Shown here piece by piece: positions 16,719-26,360 of a DNA stretch of 64,000 nucleotides (positions are counted from its first letter, which is position 1; every line of letters starts with the position of its first letter). The notes beneath the pieces were generated by a model. It saw only the letters and a list, made by a program, of their open reading frames with translations. It did not search any database and was not told where the DNA came from. The position numbers were made by a program, and so were the translations under genes. The DNA is from Pseudomonadota bacterium (GTDB lineage: Bacteria; Pseudomonadota; Alphaproteobacteria; Rhizobiales; Xanthobacteraceae). The stretch is taken from NCBI GenBank assembly GCA_023386635.1, contig JAEWJH010000018.1:9379-73378 (forward strand), given 5' to 3'.

Positions 16719-17885
16719 ATGTACGATCCGCCGGGCGTCAAGACGAGCAGGGATTTTCCTGTTCCCGATCGGATGAAGGCCTGGGTGCTCGGCGATCCCG
16801 GCGAGTTGATCTTTAAAGAGAAACCGGTGCCGGTGCCGAAACGGGCCGAGGTGCTGGTGCGCATCGACGCCGTGGCGATCTGCGCGACCGATCTGGAGAA
16901 CATCTATCACGGCCCGCCGGCGGTGATCGAAGGCGGGCTACCGTTCAACAAGAACTGGACGCCCGGCCACGAATATATGGGCACGGTTGTCGCGCTCGGT
17001 CCCGGCGTCGATGAATTCCGCATCGGCCAGCGCATCACGGTGGAAATCCACGCCGGCTGCGGCCAGTGCAAGCGCTGCCGCGAGGGCATGTATACATCGT
17101 GCCATAACTATGGCCTGAACTACGGTGACGTCGACAAGGGCCATCGCGCCAACGGCTTCACCACCGATGGCGGGTTCTGCGAATATCAGGTCAACAACAT
17201 CAACACGCTGGTCGGCATCCCCGACGATATGTCGGACGAAGAGGCGACGCTCGTCGTCACCGCCGGCACGGCGATGTACGGCTTCACCGAACTGGGCGGT
17301 TTGATCGCCGGCGAGAGCGTTGTCGTCACCGGACCCGGACCGATCGGGCTTTTGGGCGTGGCGGTCGCCAAAGCGATGGGGGCCTCGCCGGTCATTCTGA
17401 CCGGCACGCGCGACAACCGGCTGGCGATCGGCACCAAACTGGGCGCCGATCACGTCATCAATATCCGCAAGGTCAACGACGTCGTGCAGGCGGTGAAAGA
17501 CTGCAATGGCGGCAAGGGCGTCGATTACGTGCTCGAATGCTCGGCAGCGCCGAACGCGCTGAACGAGGCGCTCCGCATGGTGAATCGCGGCGGCAAGATC
17601 TGCCTCGCGGCGTTTCCGCACGGTGAAGTGCCGGTCGATATCGCCCGGATCGCCACCAACAACATCTATGTCTACGGCATCCGCGGCGAGGGCCGTAGCG
17701 CCACCCACCGCGCGCAGGCGTTCATGACGCAAAAGCGCTTCGACGCGAGGCTGATCCACACCCACACCTTCGCGCTCGCGGATCTCCCCACCGCGCTGCG
17801 CTACGCCAAGGATCGCGTCGAGGACGCCATCAAGGTGGTGGTCAAAGCGAGGCTGGACTCGACACAGAAAGTAGCCGCCGAGTAG
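16719..17885 (+). CDS. zinc-dependent alcohol dehydrogenase (MDR family)
   Basis: 388-aa medium-chain dehydrogenase. Catalytic zinc ligands C55 and H84-E85 (GHE); structural zinc cysteines C114, C117, C120 and C128; Rossmann motif GPGPIGLLG near residue 205. Oxidises a secondary alcohol or polyol with NAD(P). An acidic/aromatic neighbourhood (dehydratase, aldehyde dehydrogenase, ring-cleavage enzyme) suggests a catabolic role. The first 18 residues precede the usual family start, so an internal ATG (MKAWVLG) at 16773 is an alternative. Confidence 0.87.
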   Translation: MYDPPGVKTSRDFPVPDRMKAWVLGDPGELIFKEKPVPVPKRAEVLVRIDAVAICATDLENIYHGPPAVIEGGLPFNKNWTPGHEYMGTVVALGPGVDEFRIGQRITVEIHAGCGQCKRCREGMYTSCHNYGLNYGDVDKGHRANGFTTDGGFCEYQVNNINTLVGIPDDMSDEEATLVVTAGTAMYGFTELGGLIAGESVVVTGPGPIGLLGVAVAKAMGASPVILTGTRDNRLAIGTKLGADHVINIRKVNDVVQAVKDCNGGKGVDYVLECSAAPNALNEALRMVNRGGKICLAAFPHGEVPVDIARIATNNIYVYGIRGEGRSATHRAQAFMTQKRFDARLIHTHTFALADLPTALRYAKDRVEDAIKVVVKARLDSTQKVAAE

Positions 17886-17917
17886 CCTGTGGGCTGTTCA
17901 TAGGGCTCCATCGTCTC

Positions 17918-19636
17918 ATGGCGCAGAAAAGCGACGTCGGTTTCGCCAACGGTCTCACCAATTACGGCGACCGGGATTTTTCGCTGTATCTGCGCCGCTC
18001 GTTCGCCCAGTCCATGGGCTATTCGCGCGAGATGCTGGAAAAGCCGGTGGTCGGCATCGCTTACACCGGGTCCGGCTTCAACAACTGCCACCGCCATTTC
18101 CCTGAATTGCTGGACGCGGTGAAGCGCGGCGTGCTCGCCGCTGGCGCGCTGCCGGTGGCTTTCCCGACCATCTCGCTCGGTGAGGTGTTTCTCAGCCCGA
18201 CCAGCCTGAAATTCCGCAACCTGATGGCGATGGACACCGAGGAGATGATCCGCGCCCAGCCCATGGATGCGGTGGTGCTGATGGGCGGTTGCGACAAGAC
18301 CGTGCCGGCGCAACTGATGGGCGCGGTCTCGGCGGCGCGGCCGGCGATCATGCTGATCGGCGGACCGATGATGACCGGCCGCCATCGCGGCGAACGGCTC
18401 GGCGCTTGCACCGATTGCCGGCGCTTCTGGGCGCGCTATCGCGCCGGCGATGTGAGCGATGACGAGATTTCGACGGTCGAGGGCCGGCTGGCGACAACGG
18501 CCGGCACCTGCGCCGTGATGGGCACCGCGTCGACCATGGCTTGTATCGCCGAGGCGCTGGGCATGATCCTGCCGGGGACAGCGGCGATCCCGGCAGTACA
18601 CGCCGACCGGCTGCGCGCCGCGGAGGCGACGGGCGCCGCGGCGGTGCGGCTGATCGGATCGTCGACCTTGACGCCGGAGAAGATCGTCAACGCCAGATCC
18701 GTCGAGAATGCGCTGCGCGTGCTGCTCGCGCTCGGCGGTTCGACCAATGCGGTGATCCATCTCACCGCCATCGCCGGCCGCGCCGGCGTTCACATGTCGC
18801 TGGAGCGGCTCAACGAACTGTCGGAGACGACGCCGGTGCTGGTGAACCTGAAGCCGGTCGGTAACGGCTATATGGAGGATTTTCACGCCAGCGGCGGCAT
18901 GGGGCGCCTGCTGCGTGAATTGAAAGACCTGCTGCATCTCGACTGCATGACCGTGACCGGCGAGACGCTGGACGAGCGGCTGGCCGCGGAGCACGAGGAT
19001 TATGTGGACCGCACGGTGATCGCCGCGCGCCGCGCGCCGCTGGAGCCGCAAGGCGGGCTGGTCGCGCTGTTCGGCAATCTCGCGCCGAAGGGCGCGATCC
19101 TGAAACGCTCGGCGGCCGATGCGCGGCTGTTCGAGCACGAAGGCCGCGCGGTGGTGTTCTCGTCGCTTGCCGATCTCGCGGCGCGCATCGACGATCCGGC
19201 GCTCGATGTCACGGCTGACGATATTCTCGTGCTGCAGAATGCCGGTCCGCATGCACCCGAGGCGATGCCCGAAGCCGGCTATCTGCCGATCCCGAAAAAG
19301 CTCGCCGCCAAAGGCGTGAAGGACATGATCCGCGTGTCCGATGCGCGTATGAGCGGCACGGCGTTCGGCACCATTGTCTTGCATGTGACGCCCGATGCGG
19401 CATCCGGCGGTCCGCTCGCACTGGTTCGCAATGGCGACCGCATCCGCCTCTCGGTCAGCAAGGGCCGGATCGATCTTCTGGTGGACGAGGCAGAACTCCA
19501 GCGTCGCGCGTCCGCCGTTCCGCCTGCGGAAGCGCCGCCGGCGCGTGGCTATTCCGCGCTGTATGCGCGGGAAATCCTCGGCGCCGATGAAGGTTGCGAC
19601 TTCCGCTTCCTGGTATCGGCGCAGTCGTCGGATTGA
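17918..19636 (+). CDS. IlvD/Edd-family dehydratase
   Basis: 572-aa iron-sulfur dehydratase related to dihydroxy-acid dehydratase and sugar-acid dehydratases. Cysteines at 57 (GFNNC), 125 (GGCDKT) and 198 (TAGTC) correspond to the cluster ligands of the family, and the C-terminal DARMSGTAFGT region is conserved. Located 32 bases after the alcohol dehydrogenase, it more likely acts on a hydroxy or sugar acid than in branched-chain amino acid synthesis. Substrate not readable. Confidence 0.87.
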   Translation: MAQKSDVGFANGLTNYGDRDFSLYLRRSFAQSMGYSREMLEKPVVGIAYTGSGFNNCHRHFPELLDAVKRGVLAAGALPVAFPTISLGEVFLSPTSLKFRNLMAMDTEEMIRAQPMDAVVLMGGCDKTVPAQLMGAVSAARPAIMLIGGPMMTGRHRGERLGACTDCRRFWARYRAGDVSDDEISTVEGRLATTAGTCAVMGTASTMACIAEALGMILPGTAAIPAVHADRLRAAEATGAAAVRLIGSSTLTPEKIVNARSVENALRVLLALGGSTNAVIHLTAIAGRAGVHMSLERLNELSETTPVLVNLKPVGNGYMEDFHASGGMGRLLRELKDLLHLDCMTVTGETLDERLAAEHEDYVDRTVIAARRAPLEPQGGLVALFGNLAPKGAILKRSAADARLFEHEGRAVVFSSLADLAARIDDPALDVTADDILVLQNAGPHAPEAMPEAGYLPIPKKLAAKGVKDMIRVSDARMSGTAFGTIVLHVTPDAASGGPLALVRNGDRIRLSVSKGRIDLLVDEAELQRRASAVPPAEAPPARGYSALYAREILGADEGCDFRFLVSAQSSD

Positions 19637-19659
19637 GGCGCGGCGCAGCAGGCGATCGT

Positions 19660-21096
19660 TCAGACCGTGATGCCGATGAATTTGAGCTGCGACATTTCCT
19701 CGATGGCGTAACGCACGCCTTCGCGGCCGACGCCGCTGCGCTTCATCCCGCCGAACGGATAGATGTCGAGCCGGAACCGGGTCGCCTCGTTGATCCACAA
19801 GGCGCCGACATCGAAATCGTCGGCGAAACGCATGACCGCCGCGAGATCGCGCGTGAACACCGCGCCCTGCAGACCGAAGGGTGAATCGTTCGCGAGCCGC
19901 AGCGCATCTTCGGTTGTATCGAACGGCGTCACCAAAGCGATCGGGCCGAACACCTCGTCTTGCCACAGCTGTGCGCCCAGGCTGACGTCGACGAGGATAC
20001 CGGGCGACACCAGCGCGCCGCTCTGGCGCGGCTCCAGCGCATAACGCGCGCCTTTGCCGATGGCGTCGGCGCACATGCCCATGACGCGATCGGCCGAGGC
20101 CTTGGTCACCATCGGCCCGACATCGGTTTTCGGATCGGTGGGATCGCCGACATTCAGAGTCTTGGCGGCGGCGACGAACTTTTCAATAAAGGCGTCGAGC
20201 ACGCCGCGCGCGACGAGGATGCGCTGCGCGGAGATGCATTGCTGGCCGCTCGCTTCGAACGCGGCGGCGGCGATCTTCTTTGCGGCGCTGTCGACATCCG
20301 CATCCGCCATCACGATGTTGGCGGCGTTTGAGCCTAGCTCGGCGAGGAATTTCTTGGCCTTGGCTGCCGCGGCGAGCGCATCGCCGCCGGCGGTGCTGCC
20401 GGTGAACGAGACCGCGCGAACGTCAGGATGCGCTGCCAGCGCGGATGCGCTGTCGCGGTCGCCGGTGACGACGGTGAACAGGTTTCGCGGCCAGCCGGCT
20501 TCCTCGAACAATTGCGCGAGGCGCAGCGCGGTGCGCGTGGCGGCCGGGGCGGGTTTGGTGACGATGGCATTGCCGGCGGCGATCGCCGGCGCAACCTTTT
20601 GCACCAGCAGGTTCACCGGCGCGTTGAACGGCGTGATGCCTGCGACAACGCCATATGGCATATGCCGGACATAACCCATATGGCCGACACCGGTGGGGGT
20701 GATGTCGAGGGGCAGCGTCTCGCCGCCGAACTGGGTTAGTGCAGCGGCCGTCGCCTCGAGGAATTCGGCGCCGCGTTTTACCTCGCCGGTGGCGATGCGG
20801 ATCGGCTTGCCGACATCCTCGCAGATCAGCGCGGCAATCTCCTTGCTGGCGCCGAGCAGCGCGGCGGCGGCATTGCGCAGCCAGGTGATGCGTTGATGCG
20901 TCGGCTGCTTGCGGTTGGCGATGAAAGCCGCCATCGCCGCGGTGACGGCGCGATCCACGCCAGCCTGTCCCGATTCAGCGATCCGGCCGATGACACGGCC
21001 ATCCTGCGGCGCGACCAGATCGAAGGTCTTCTCACCGGGCGTCGCGGATTTGCCGTCAACGAAATCGGAAAAAACGGGAAGGGCGGGCGTGGTCAC
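19660..21096 (-). CDS. aldehyde dehydrogenase (NAD(P)+)
   Basis: 478-aa ALDH superfamily enzyme. General base E253 in LAELGSN and nucleophile C287 in GQQCIS are present, with the FTGST cofactor motif near residue 231 and PFGGMKRSGVGREG near the C-terminus. It begins with GTG nine bases after the LigB-LigA fusion gene, so the two are probably co-transcribed and the enzyme may oxidise an aldehyde such as the semialdehyde produced by ring cleavage. Convergent with the dehydratase. Confidence 0.9.
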   Translation of the reverse strand: MTTPALPVFSDFVDGKSATPGEKTFDLVAPQDGRVIGRIAESGQAGVDRAVTAAMAAFIANRKQPTHQRITWLRNAAAALLGASKEIAALICEDVGKPIRIATGEVKRGAEFLEATAAALTQFGGETLPLDITPTGVGHMGYVRHMPYGVVAGITPFNAPVNLLVQKVAPAIAAGNAIVTKPAPAATRTALRLAQLFEEAGWPRNLFTVVTGDRDSASALAAHPDVRAVSFTGSTAGGDALAAAAKAKKFLAELGSNAANIVMADADVDSAAKKIAAAAFEASGQQCISAQRILVARGVLDAFIEKFVAAAKTLNVGDPTDPKTDVGPMVTKASADRVMGMCADAIGKGARYALEPRQSGALVSPGILVDVSLGAQLWQDEVFGPIALVTPFDTTEDALRLANDSPFGLQGAVFTRDLAAVMRFADDFDVGALWINEATRFRLDIYPFGGMKRSGVGREGVRYAIEEMSQLKFIGITV

Positions 21097-21105
21097 AGCT
21101 TATCC

Positions 21106-22164
21106 TCAGCGTGGGTTGCGCAGACGCTGGATCTGCATGTTGGCGAGGAACGGCACCAGCGGATGCGCGCCCATCTTCACGATGTGCGGAACGTCCAGCT
21201 TGATCAGGGCTTCGCGCTGATCCGACGAGAGCTTGAACTTGTCGGCATAGGCGGCGGCGTCCTTCATATACTGCTGCCGGTTTTGCTCTTCGTGGGCGAG
21301 GCCATGCAGCGCCGAGATAAGCTCGACCAGCTCCGGCTTGATCGACGGATAGTGCGCTTCTTTCTGTTTGTTCTCGCCGCCGAACCAGGCGAGCGAGGCG
21401 TAGTTGTGGTGCCAGCTCGGATCCATCGAGACGATGTCCGGCTTGCGCTCTCCGAGTGCGCCGGCAGCGCAGGCCCAGCAGCGCAGCTCGATGTTGCCGG
21501 TATCGTCGAGCTCGGTCTCGTCATAGCCGATCAGCGACTTCAGATTGCCGGTCGCGAGCTTTTCCAGGACCTTGTTGTCCCACGCCAGTTCGGGATTGGA
21601 GTAGCGGTCGGTGCCGGGGAAATGCGACATGCCTCCGCTCGACAGGATCACGGTCTTGAGGCCGAGCTGCGTCACGGTGCGCGCGATCGCCTGGCCGAAC
21701 TGATAGCAGCGCTCCATCGTCGGCTGCGGCGGCAGATAGGCGTTGACGAAGATCGGCAGCACCGGGTCGGTGACGCCGAGATGGGTCAGCGGAATGCCGA
21801 TGGCGTAATCGATGCGCGCGGTGCTGGTGAAGGCCGGATCGAAATTCTGCCGGTACATCTGCCGTACGATCTCGAAGCCGATTTCGCTCGGGATTTTCCA
21901 GTGAAATTTGCGGCCGGCGAATTCGCCGGTCGCTTCGCCGCCGACATGCACGGTGAAGGGCGGAGCGGCGTTGTGGAAAAACTGTTCGGCGTGGTCGTTG
22001 GAGAAGATGATCCAGAGGTCGGGCTTGAGCGCCTTGAGTTTCTGGCCGATGTCGGCGGCGACGGCCCGGACCTGCTCGACGACCTTTTTGTCCTCGGTAT
22101 CCGGCATCGTGAAGAATTGCGGCGCATGGGGCAGCATCGCGCCGCCAACGACTGTCGACATCAT
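21106..22164 (-). CDS. fused LigB-LigA class III extradiol dioxygenase
   Basis: 352-aa protein with a LigB catalytic domain (residues about 1-265; likely ligands in MLPHAP and SNDHAEQF, acid-base His in SSGGMSHFPG) followed by a LigA-like helical domain (about 275-350) carrying the diagnostic VPHIVKMGAHPLVPF. The same order is found in gallate dioxygenase GalA. Two tandem ATGs start the gene. Co-directional with the aldehyde dehydrogenase and divergent from an AraC regulator, which probably controls both. Confidence 0.85.
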   Translation of the reverse strand: MMSTVVGGAMLPHAPQFFTMPDTEDKKVVEQVRAVAADIGQKLKALKPDLWIIFSNDHAEQFFHNAAPPFTVHVGGEATGEFAGRKFHWKIPSEIGFEIVRQMYRQNFDPAFTSTARIDYAIGIPLTHLGVTDPVLPIFVNAYLPPQPTMERCYQFGQAIARTVTQLGLKTVILSSGGMSHFPGTDRYSNPELAWDNKVLEKLATGNLKSLIGYDETELDDTGNIELRCWACAAGALGERKPDIVSMDPSWHHNYASLAWFGGENKQKEAHYPSIKPELVELISALHGLAHEEQNRQQYMKDAAAYADKFKLSSDQREALIKLDVPHIVKMGAHPLVPFLANMQIQRLRNPR

Positions 22165-22298
22165 GGCTTACGTCCTCTCCTGGCAGGTTGCCGGACCGTG
22201 GCCGGCCTCGTCACAGTACTCTAGCGTCGCGATTTTCGTCGTGTTATCGACATTCTGCCAAAAAACTGTTTTGAAACGACAAGCGGAGGCGAACCCGC

Positions 22299-23096
22299 GT
22301 GGACGTCGCCGAAGTCCATCCCGAATTGCTGGCGCCGCCGTCCGGCCGCTATCCGGTCCCGGTCATCGCCTATGTGTCCGACCTCCGGCGCGGTGGCGGC
22401 CTGCCGCCCCACAGCCATGAGCGTGCGCAATTGCTTGCCGTGTCGTCGGGCTCGATCGCGGTCGCCGCCGAAGGGGCGACCTTTGTCGCGCCGCCGGAGC
22501 GCGCGGTGTGGGTGCCGGCCGACATCATTCACGAGACGCGGCATCTCGCCTCGACGCGGCTGCGGACGCTCTATATCGCGCGCGACGCCGTGCCCCATCT
22601 GCCGCCGCGCACCACGGTGATCCAGATCAGTCCGCTGATGCGCGAACTGATCGGCGCGATCGTCACCAAGCCGCGGCTCTACGATGCTGCCGGTGCGGAC
22701 GGCCGGGTCGTTGCGGTGCTGCTCGATCAGATCGTGCAGTCGGCGCAATTGCCGCTGCATCTCCCGATGCCGACATCGCCCGCGCTGCTGGCGCTCGCCA
22801 ACCGCCTTCTGGAAAATCCGGCGGACGATCGCGATCTGGCCGCGCTGGCGGCCGTGGTTGCGGTGTCGCCACGCACGCTCGAACGGCAGTTCAAGGCGGA
22901 AACCGGTCTGTCGCTGCGCAGCTTTCGCCGTCAGGCCAAGCTCCTGCGCGCGCTGGAACTGCTCGCGTCGGGCATGTCGGTCGGCAAAGTGTCCGACGAG
23001 ATCGGATTCGGCGAACCGAGCGCGTTCATTGCCATGTTCCGTGGCGCGTTTGGGGTGACGCCCGGCCGGTATCTCGAACGTCGCGGTCTTTCCTGA
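22299..23096 (+). CDS. AraC-family transcriptional regulator with cupin sensor
   Basis: 265-aa regulator: N-terminal cupin (LPPHSHERAQLLAVSSG, residues about 30-90) and C-terminal double helix-turn-helix (about 165-260, with VSPRTLERQFKAETGLSLR and the second HTH ending PGRYLERRGLS). Layout is that of NimR-like members. The GTG start at 22299 has GGAGG upstream. It is divergent from the fused dioxygenase/ALDH operon and likely regulates it from the 134-bp gap. Confidence 0.87.
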   Translation: MDVAEVHPELLAPPSGRYPVPVIAYVSDLRRGGGLPPHSHERAQLLAVSSGSIAVAAEGATFVAPPERAVWVPADIIHETRHLASTRLRTLYIARDAVPHLPPRTTVIQISPLMRELIGAIVTKPRLYDAAGADGRVVAVLLDQIVQSAQLPLHLPMPTSPALLALANRLLENPADDRDLAALAAVVAVSPRTLERQFKAETGLSLRSFRRQAKLLRALELLASGMSVGKVSDEIGFGEPSAFIAMFRGAFGVTPGRYLERRGLS

Positions 23097-23122
23097 CGGC
23101 AAATGCCGCGTCGCTTATCCGG

Positions 23123-23935
23123 CTAGCGGCGCGCAGTCGCGCGGGGCGGGGGTGTTTTACCGTCGGCGCCGGACGCCAGTGATGCCACGGCTTCCTCGCG
23201 ACGGCGTTTGAGCATCAGCTCTCTGACGTTCTCGAGGTGGGTTCGCATCGCGCGGCCAGCTTGTTCGGCCTTGCCGTTGCAGATGGCGTCCACAATCGGA
23301 TCATGGCTTTCCGCGCTTTCGACGCTGACGGACTCGCCTTGGTTGATGCGGTGGCGCTCGCGGTGCACGTGCCACATGATCTTCTGATGCAGGTCCATCA
23401 GCGACCGGTTGCCGGTGCCGCCGACAATGGTGCGGTGGAATCGGTCGTTCAGATCGTAATAGAGCGCGGCTTCGCTGCGTCGGGCGGCCTGTTTCATGTC
23501 CCCGTAGATATGCTCGATCGCTTTCAACACCTCGGCCGGGCGCTTCTGCGCGACACGGGTCGCGGCTAGCTGCTCGAGGCCGATCAGGATATCCATGGTT
23601 TCGCCGACGTCGGTGACGTCCGGGTCGGTCACCACCGCGCCGACATGCGGGACCAGACGGATCAGTCCTTCCGCTTCCAGCGTTTTCAACGCCTGGCGCA
23701 GCGGCGTGCGCGACACGCCGAATTCGCGGCACAGCAGGGGTTCGGAGAGTCGCTCGCCCGACTTCCAGCGGTTTTCCACGATGTCCTTGCGCAGACGCGG
23801 AAGGATCTGGTCGTGCATCGGGGCGAACCGCACGAGGGGCGTTTGAGACTCTGTGTCCATACGTCGCGCTTTGTTGTTGATGCCGGACATGGAGTCAATT
23901 TCTGGACGGATTGCCGGACGACTGTCTTGACTCAT
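23123..23935 (-). CDS. GntR-family regulator, FCD subfamily
   Basis: N-terminal winged helix (SGERLSEPLLCREFGVSRTP-LRQALKTLEAEGL, about residues 57-90 of the longest reading) and all-helical FCD effector domain with metal-binding His/Asp residues (DLNDRFHRTI and the later MRTHLENV). Candidate starts are ATGs at 23935, 23890 and 23860; the last two give more usual lengths. Divergent from the molybdenum hydroxylase operon, whose promoter region carries a GntR-type palindrome. Confidence 0.88.
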   Translation of the reverse strand: MSQDSRPAIRPEIDSMSGINNKARRMDTESQTPLVRFAPMHDQILPRLRKDIVENRWKSGERLSEPLLCREFGVSRTPLRQALKTLEAEGLIRLVPHVGAVVTDPDVTDVGETMDILIGLEQLAATRVAQKRPAEVLKAIEHIYGDMKQAARRSEAALYYDLNDRFHRTIVGGTGNRSLMDLHQKIMWHVHRERHRINQGESVSVESAESHDPIVDAICNGKAEQAGRAMRTHLENVRELMLKRRREEAVASLASGADGKTPPPRATARR

Positions 23936-23948
23936 TCTCGTTTTCTAG

Positions 23949-23967
23949 ATCGTATACGATATACGAT
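23949..23967. promoter_or_regulatory. GntR operator palindrome
   Basis: ATCGTATACGAT (23949-23960), a perfect palindrome matching the FCD-type core T-N-GTATAC-N-A, followed at 23961 by a half-repeat ATACGAT. It lies 14 bases from the longest gntR reading and 22 bases before the hydroxylase ATG, so occupancy should repress both directions. Confidence 0.72.
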
Positions 23968-23981
23968 ATTGTGGAAGCGGA

Positions 23982-26360
23982 ATGAATCAGACCTTGGATG
24001 TACGAGACCGGATCGTGAGGACCCAGGGCGTTGGCGCTTCGGTGAAGCGCAACGAGGACAAGCGCCTGCTCGACGGTCACGGCGAGTATCTCGGCGACCT
24101 GCAGGTGCCGGGAATGGCGGAGGTCGCGTTTTTGCGCAGCCCCGTCGCGCATGCTCGCATTCGCGGTATCGAGATTCCCGAGGCGTACAAGGGGTCGGTG
24201 TTCCTGGCGTCGGACATCCCGTTCGCCAAGCCGATCGTCGCGGTCAGCGCCGCCAAGGGCTTCAACCCGTCGGATTATCCGGCGCTGGTGTCGGACAAGG
24301 TGAGGTTCGTCGGCGATCTGATCGCCATCTGCATCGCGCCGACCCGTGCGGAGGCCGAGGATATCGCTCAGGCTTGCATCGTCGATTTCGAGGAACTGCC
24401 GCCGGTCTGGGATATCGACGTCGCCACCGCGCCGAATGCACCGAAGATCCACGAGCATTGGGCCGACAACGTCTACGTCGAAACAAAGATCGAGACCGGC
24501 GACATCGCCGCCGTCCGCGCCAAGGCCGAGGTGACCGTCAAGCGCAACCTGCGCATGGGCCGTCATGCCGGCGTGTCGCTGGAAGGCCGCGGCGTTCTCG
24601 CGCATTACAACCGCCGGCTCGACGAACTGACGGTCTACAGCTCGACCCAGTTCCCGCACGTCATCCGCACCATCATGGCGACGTGTCTCGGCATCTCCGA
24701 AGCCAAGCTGCGGATTATCGCGCCCGATGTCGGCGGCGGTTTTGGTCCAAAGAACAACTTTCACCCGGAAGAACTGGCCGTTGCCGCGCTGTCGATGAAG
24801 CTCAACCGGCCGCTGCGCTGGATCGAGGATCGCCGCGAGCATCTGATCGCATCGCCGCATGCGCGCGAGCATCGCTACGAACTCACCGCTTACGCCGATA
24901 GCAATGGTAAAATTCTCGGCCTCGAAGCCGTCGTGGTGGTCGATGCCGGCGCTTATTCGGTGTGGCCGTGGACCGCGGCGATGGAGGCGGGCATGTCGGC
25001 CGGCATCATGACCGGGCCGTACGATATCCCGGTCTATCACGCACGCGCCGTCACGGTGGCGACCAACAAATCGCCGCTCGGTCCGTATCGCGGCGTCGGT
25101 CGCAGCGGCGCCTGCTTTGCCATCGAAACGCTGGTCGATGCCGTCGCGCGCGAAGTAAAGCGTGAGCCGGCCGATGTGCGGATCGAGAACATGGTGCCGC
25201 TCGCGGCGATGCCGTATCGCTCCGCGACCCACAAATATTACGACAGCGGCGATTATCCGACATGCGCGCAGATGGCGCGCGACGCGGTCGACCTCCCCGG
25301 CATTCGTGCCCGCCAGGCGAAACCGTCGCCGGATGGCAAGCTGATCGGCTTCGGCATGGCGAGCTATACCGAGCAATCGGCGCATGGCACGGCCGAGTGG
25401 GTGGCGCGCGGTCTGCCGGTGGTGTTCGGCTATGAGCCGGCGCTGGCGCGGTTCACACCGGACGGCAAGCTGATCCTGTTCGTCGGCATCCAGAACCACG
25501 GGCAGGGGCTCGAAACCACACTGGCGCAGGTCGCGCACGAAGAACTCGGCATTCCGGTCGCCGATGTCATCGTGCGGCATGGCGACAGTTCGGTGTCGCC
25601 CTATGGCATGGGCACGTTCGCCTCACGCAGCATGACCATGGCAGGCGGCGGGGTGTCGATCGCCTGCTCGCAATTGGCGGACAAGATCGCGCGCATCGGC
25701 GCGCATCTCCTGCAGGCGCCGAAGGAAGCGGTGACGCTGCGCGACGGCAAGGTGTTCTTTGGTCAGCAGAGCGTGACCTTCGCGCAGATCGGCGAGGCGG
25801 CGTTCCTGCATCCCGAGCGGCTGCCGGAAGGCGAGGAGCCCGCGCTGGAGGCCAATGCGGTCTACCAGCCGGGTCGCAGCACCGGCGCGTTCTCTTACGC
25901 GACCCATGCCTGCACCGTCACGGTCGATCCCGGCACGGGGCACGTCGAGATTCTCGATTACGTCGTCTGCCACGACTGCGGCACGATGGTGAATCCGATG
26001 ATCGTCGAGGCGCAGGTCGTCGGCGGCGTCGCGCAGGGCCTCGGCACCGCGCTCTACGAAGAGATTCCCTATGACGACAACGGTCAGCCGCTGGCGTCCA
26101 CGTTCCTCGATTACATGATCCCCGGCGCCACCGAAGTGCCGGATGTGCGCGTGCTGCACATGGAGACGCCGTCGCCGCATACGCGTTTCGGCATCAAGGG
26201 TATGGGCGAGGGCGGTGCGATCGCGCCGCCGGCGGTGATCATCAATGCCATCAACGATGCGTTGAAGCCGCTTGGCGCCGAGATCGGCGAGACGCCGGCG
26301 ACACCTGAACGCATCCTCAATGCCATTCTGGCGGTGAAACCGGCGGGAGCGGCAGCATGA
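23982..26360 (+). CDS. molybdenum hydroxylase large subunit (xanthine dehydrogenase/CoxL family)
   Basis: 792-aa molybdopterin-binding catalytic subunit. Features: GEYLGDLQVPGM N-terminal domain, DVGGGFGPKNNFHPEE moco-binding loop, GPYRGVGRSGACFAIE, and the GMGEGGAIAPP motif with the catalytic Glu near residue 745. The AYRCSFR loop of form I CO dehydrogenase is absent (GPYRGVGRSG instead), so CO is not the expected substrate; hydroxylation of a heteroaromatic, aldehyde or acid is more likely. First gene of a long operon under the GntR operator. Start ATG 23982. Confidence 0.92.
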   Translation: MNQTLDVRDRIVRTQGVGASVKRNEDKRLLDGHGEYLGDLQVPGMAEVAFLRSPVAHARIRGIEIPEAYKGSVFLASDIPFAKPIVAVSAAKGFNPSDYPALVSDKVRFVGDLIAICIAPTRAEAEDIAQACIVDFEELPPVWDIDVATAPNAPKIHEHWADNVYVETKIETGDIAAVRAKAEVTVKRNLRMGRHAGVSLEGRGVLAHYNRRLDELTVYSSTQFPHVIRTIMATCLGISEAKLRIIAPDVGGGFGPKNNFHPEELAVAALSMKLNRPLRWIEDRREHLIASPHAREHRYELTAYADSNGKILGLEAVVVVDAGAYSVWPWTAAMEAGMSAGIMTGPYDIPVYHARAVTVATNKSPLGPYRGVGRSGACFAIETLVDAVAREVKREPADVRIENMVPLAAMPYRSATHKYYDSGDYPTCAQMARDAVDLPGIRARQAKPSPDGKLIGFGMASYTEQSAHGTAEWVARGLPVVFGYEPALARFTPDGKLILFVGIQNHGQGLETTLAQVAHEELGIPVADVIVRHGDSSVSPYGMGTFASRSMTMAGGGVSIACSQLADKIARIGAHLLQAPKEAVTLRDGKVFFGQQSVTFAQIGEAAFLHPERLPEGEEPALEANAVYQPGRSTGAFSYATHACTVTVDPGTGHVEILDYVVCHDCGTMVNPMIVEAQVVGGVAQGLGTALYEEIPYDDNGQPLASTFLDYMIPGATEVPDVRVLHMETPSPHTRFGIKGMGEGGAIAPPAVIINAINDALKPLGAEIGETPATPERILNAILAVKPAGAAA

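Noticed and set aside
17801..20074. Long minus-strand open frame of 757 codons opposite the IlvD/Edd dehydratase
   Set aside because: Arg/His-rich composition with no family features; it is the antisense shadow of a well-supported gene on GC-rich DNA.
20893..22224. Plus-strand open frame of 443 codons
   Set aside because: Lies opposite the fused LigB-LigA gene and the ALDH start; no recognisable motifs.
23895..25580. Minus-strand open frame of 561 codons
   Set aside because: Antisense to the molybdenum hydroxylase large subunit, which has clear motifs; His/Arg-rich shadow.
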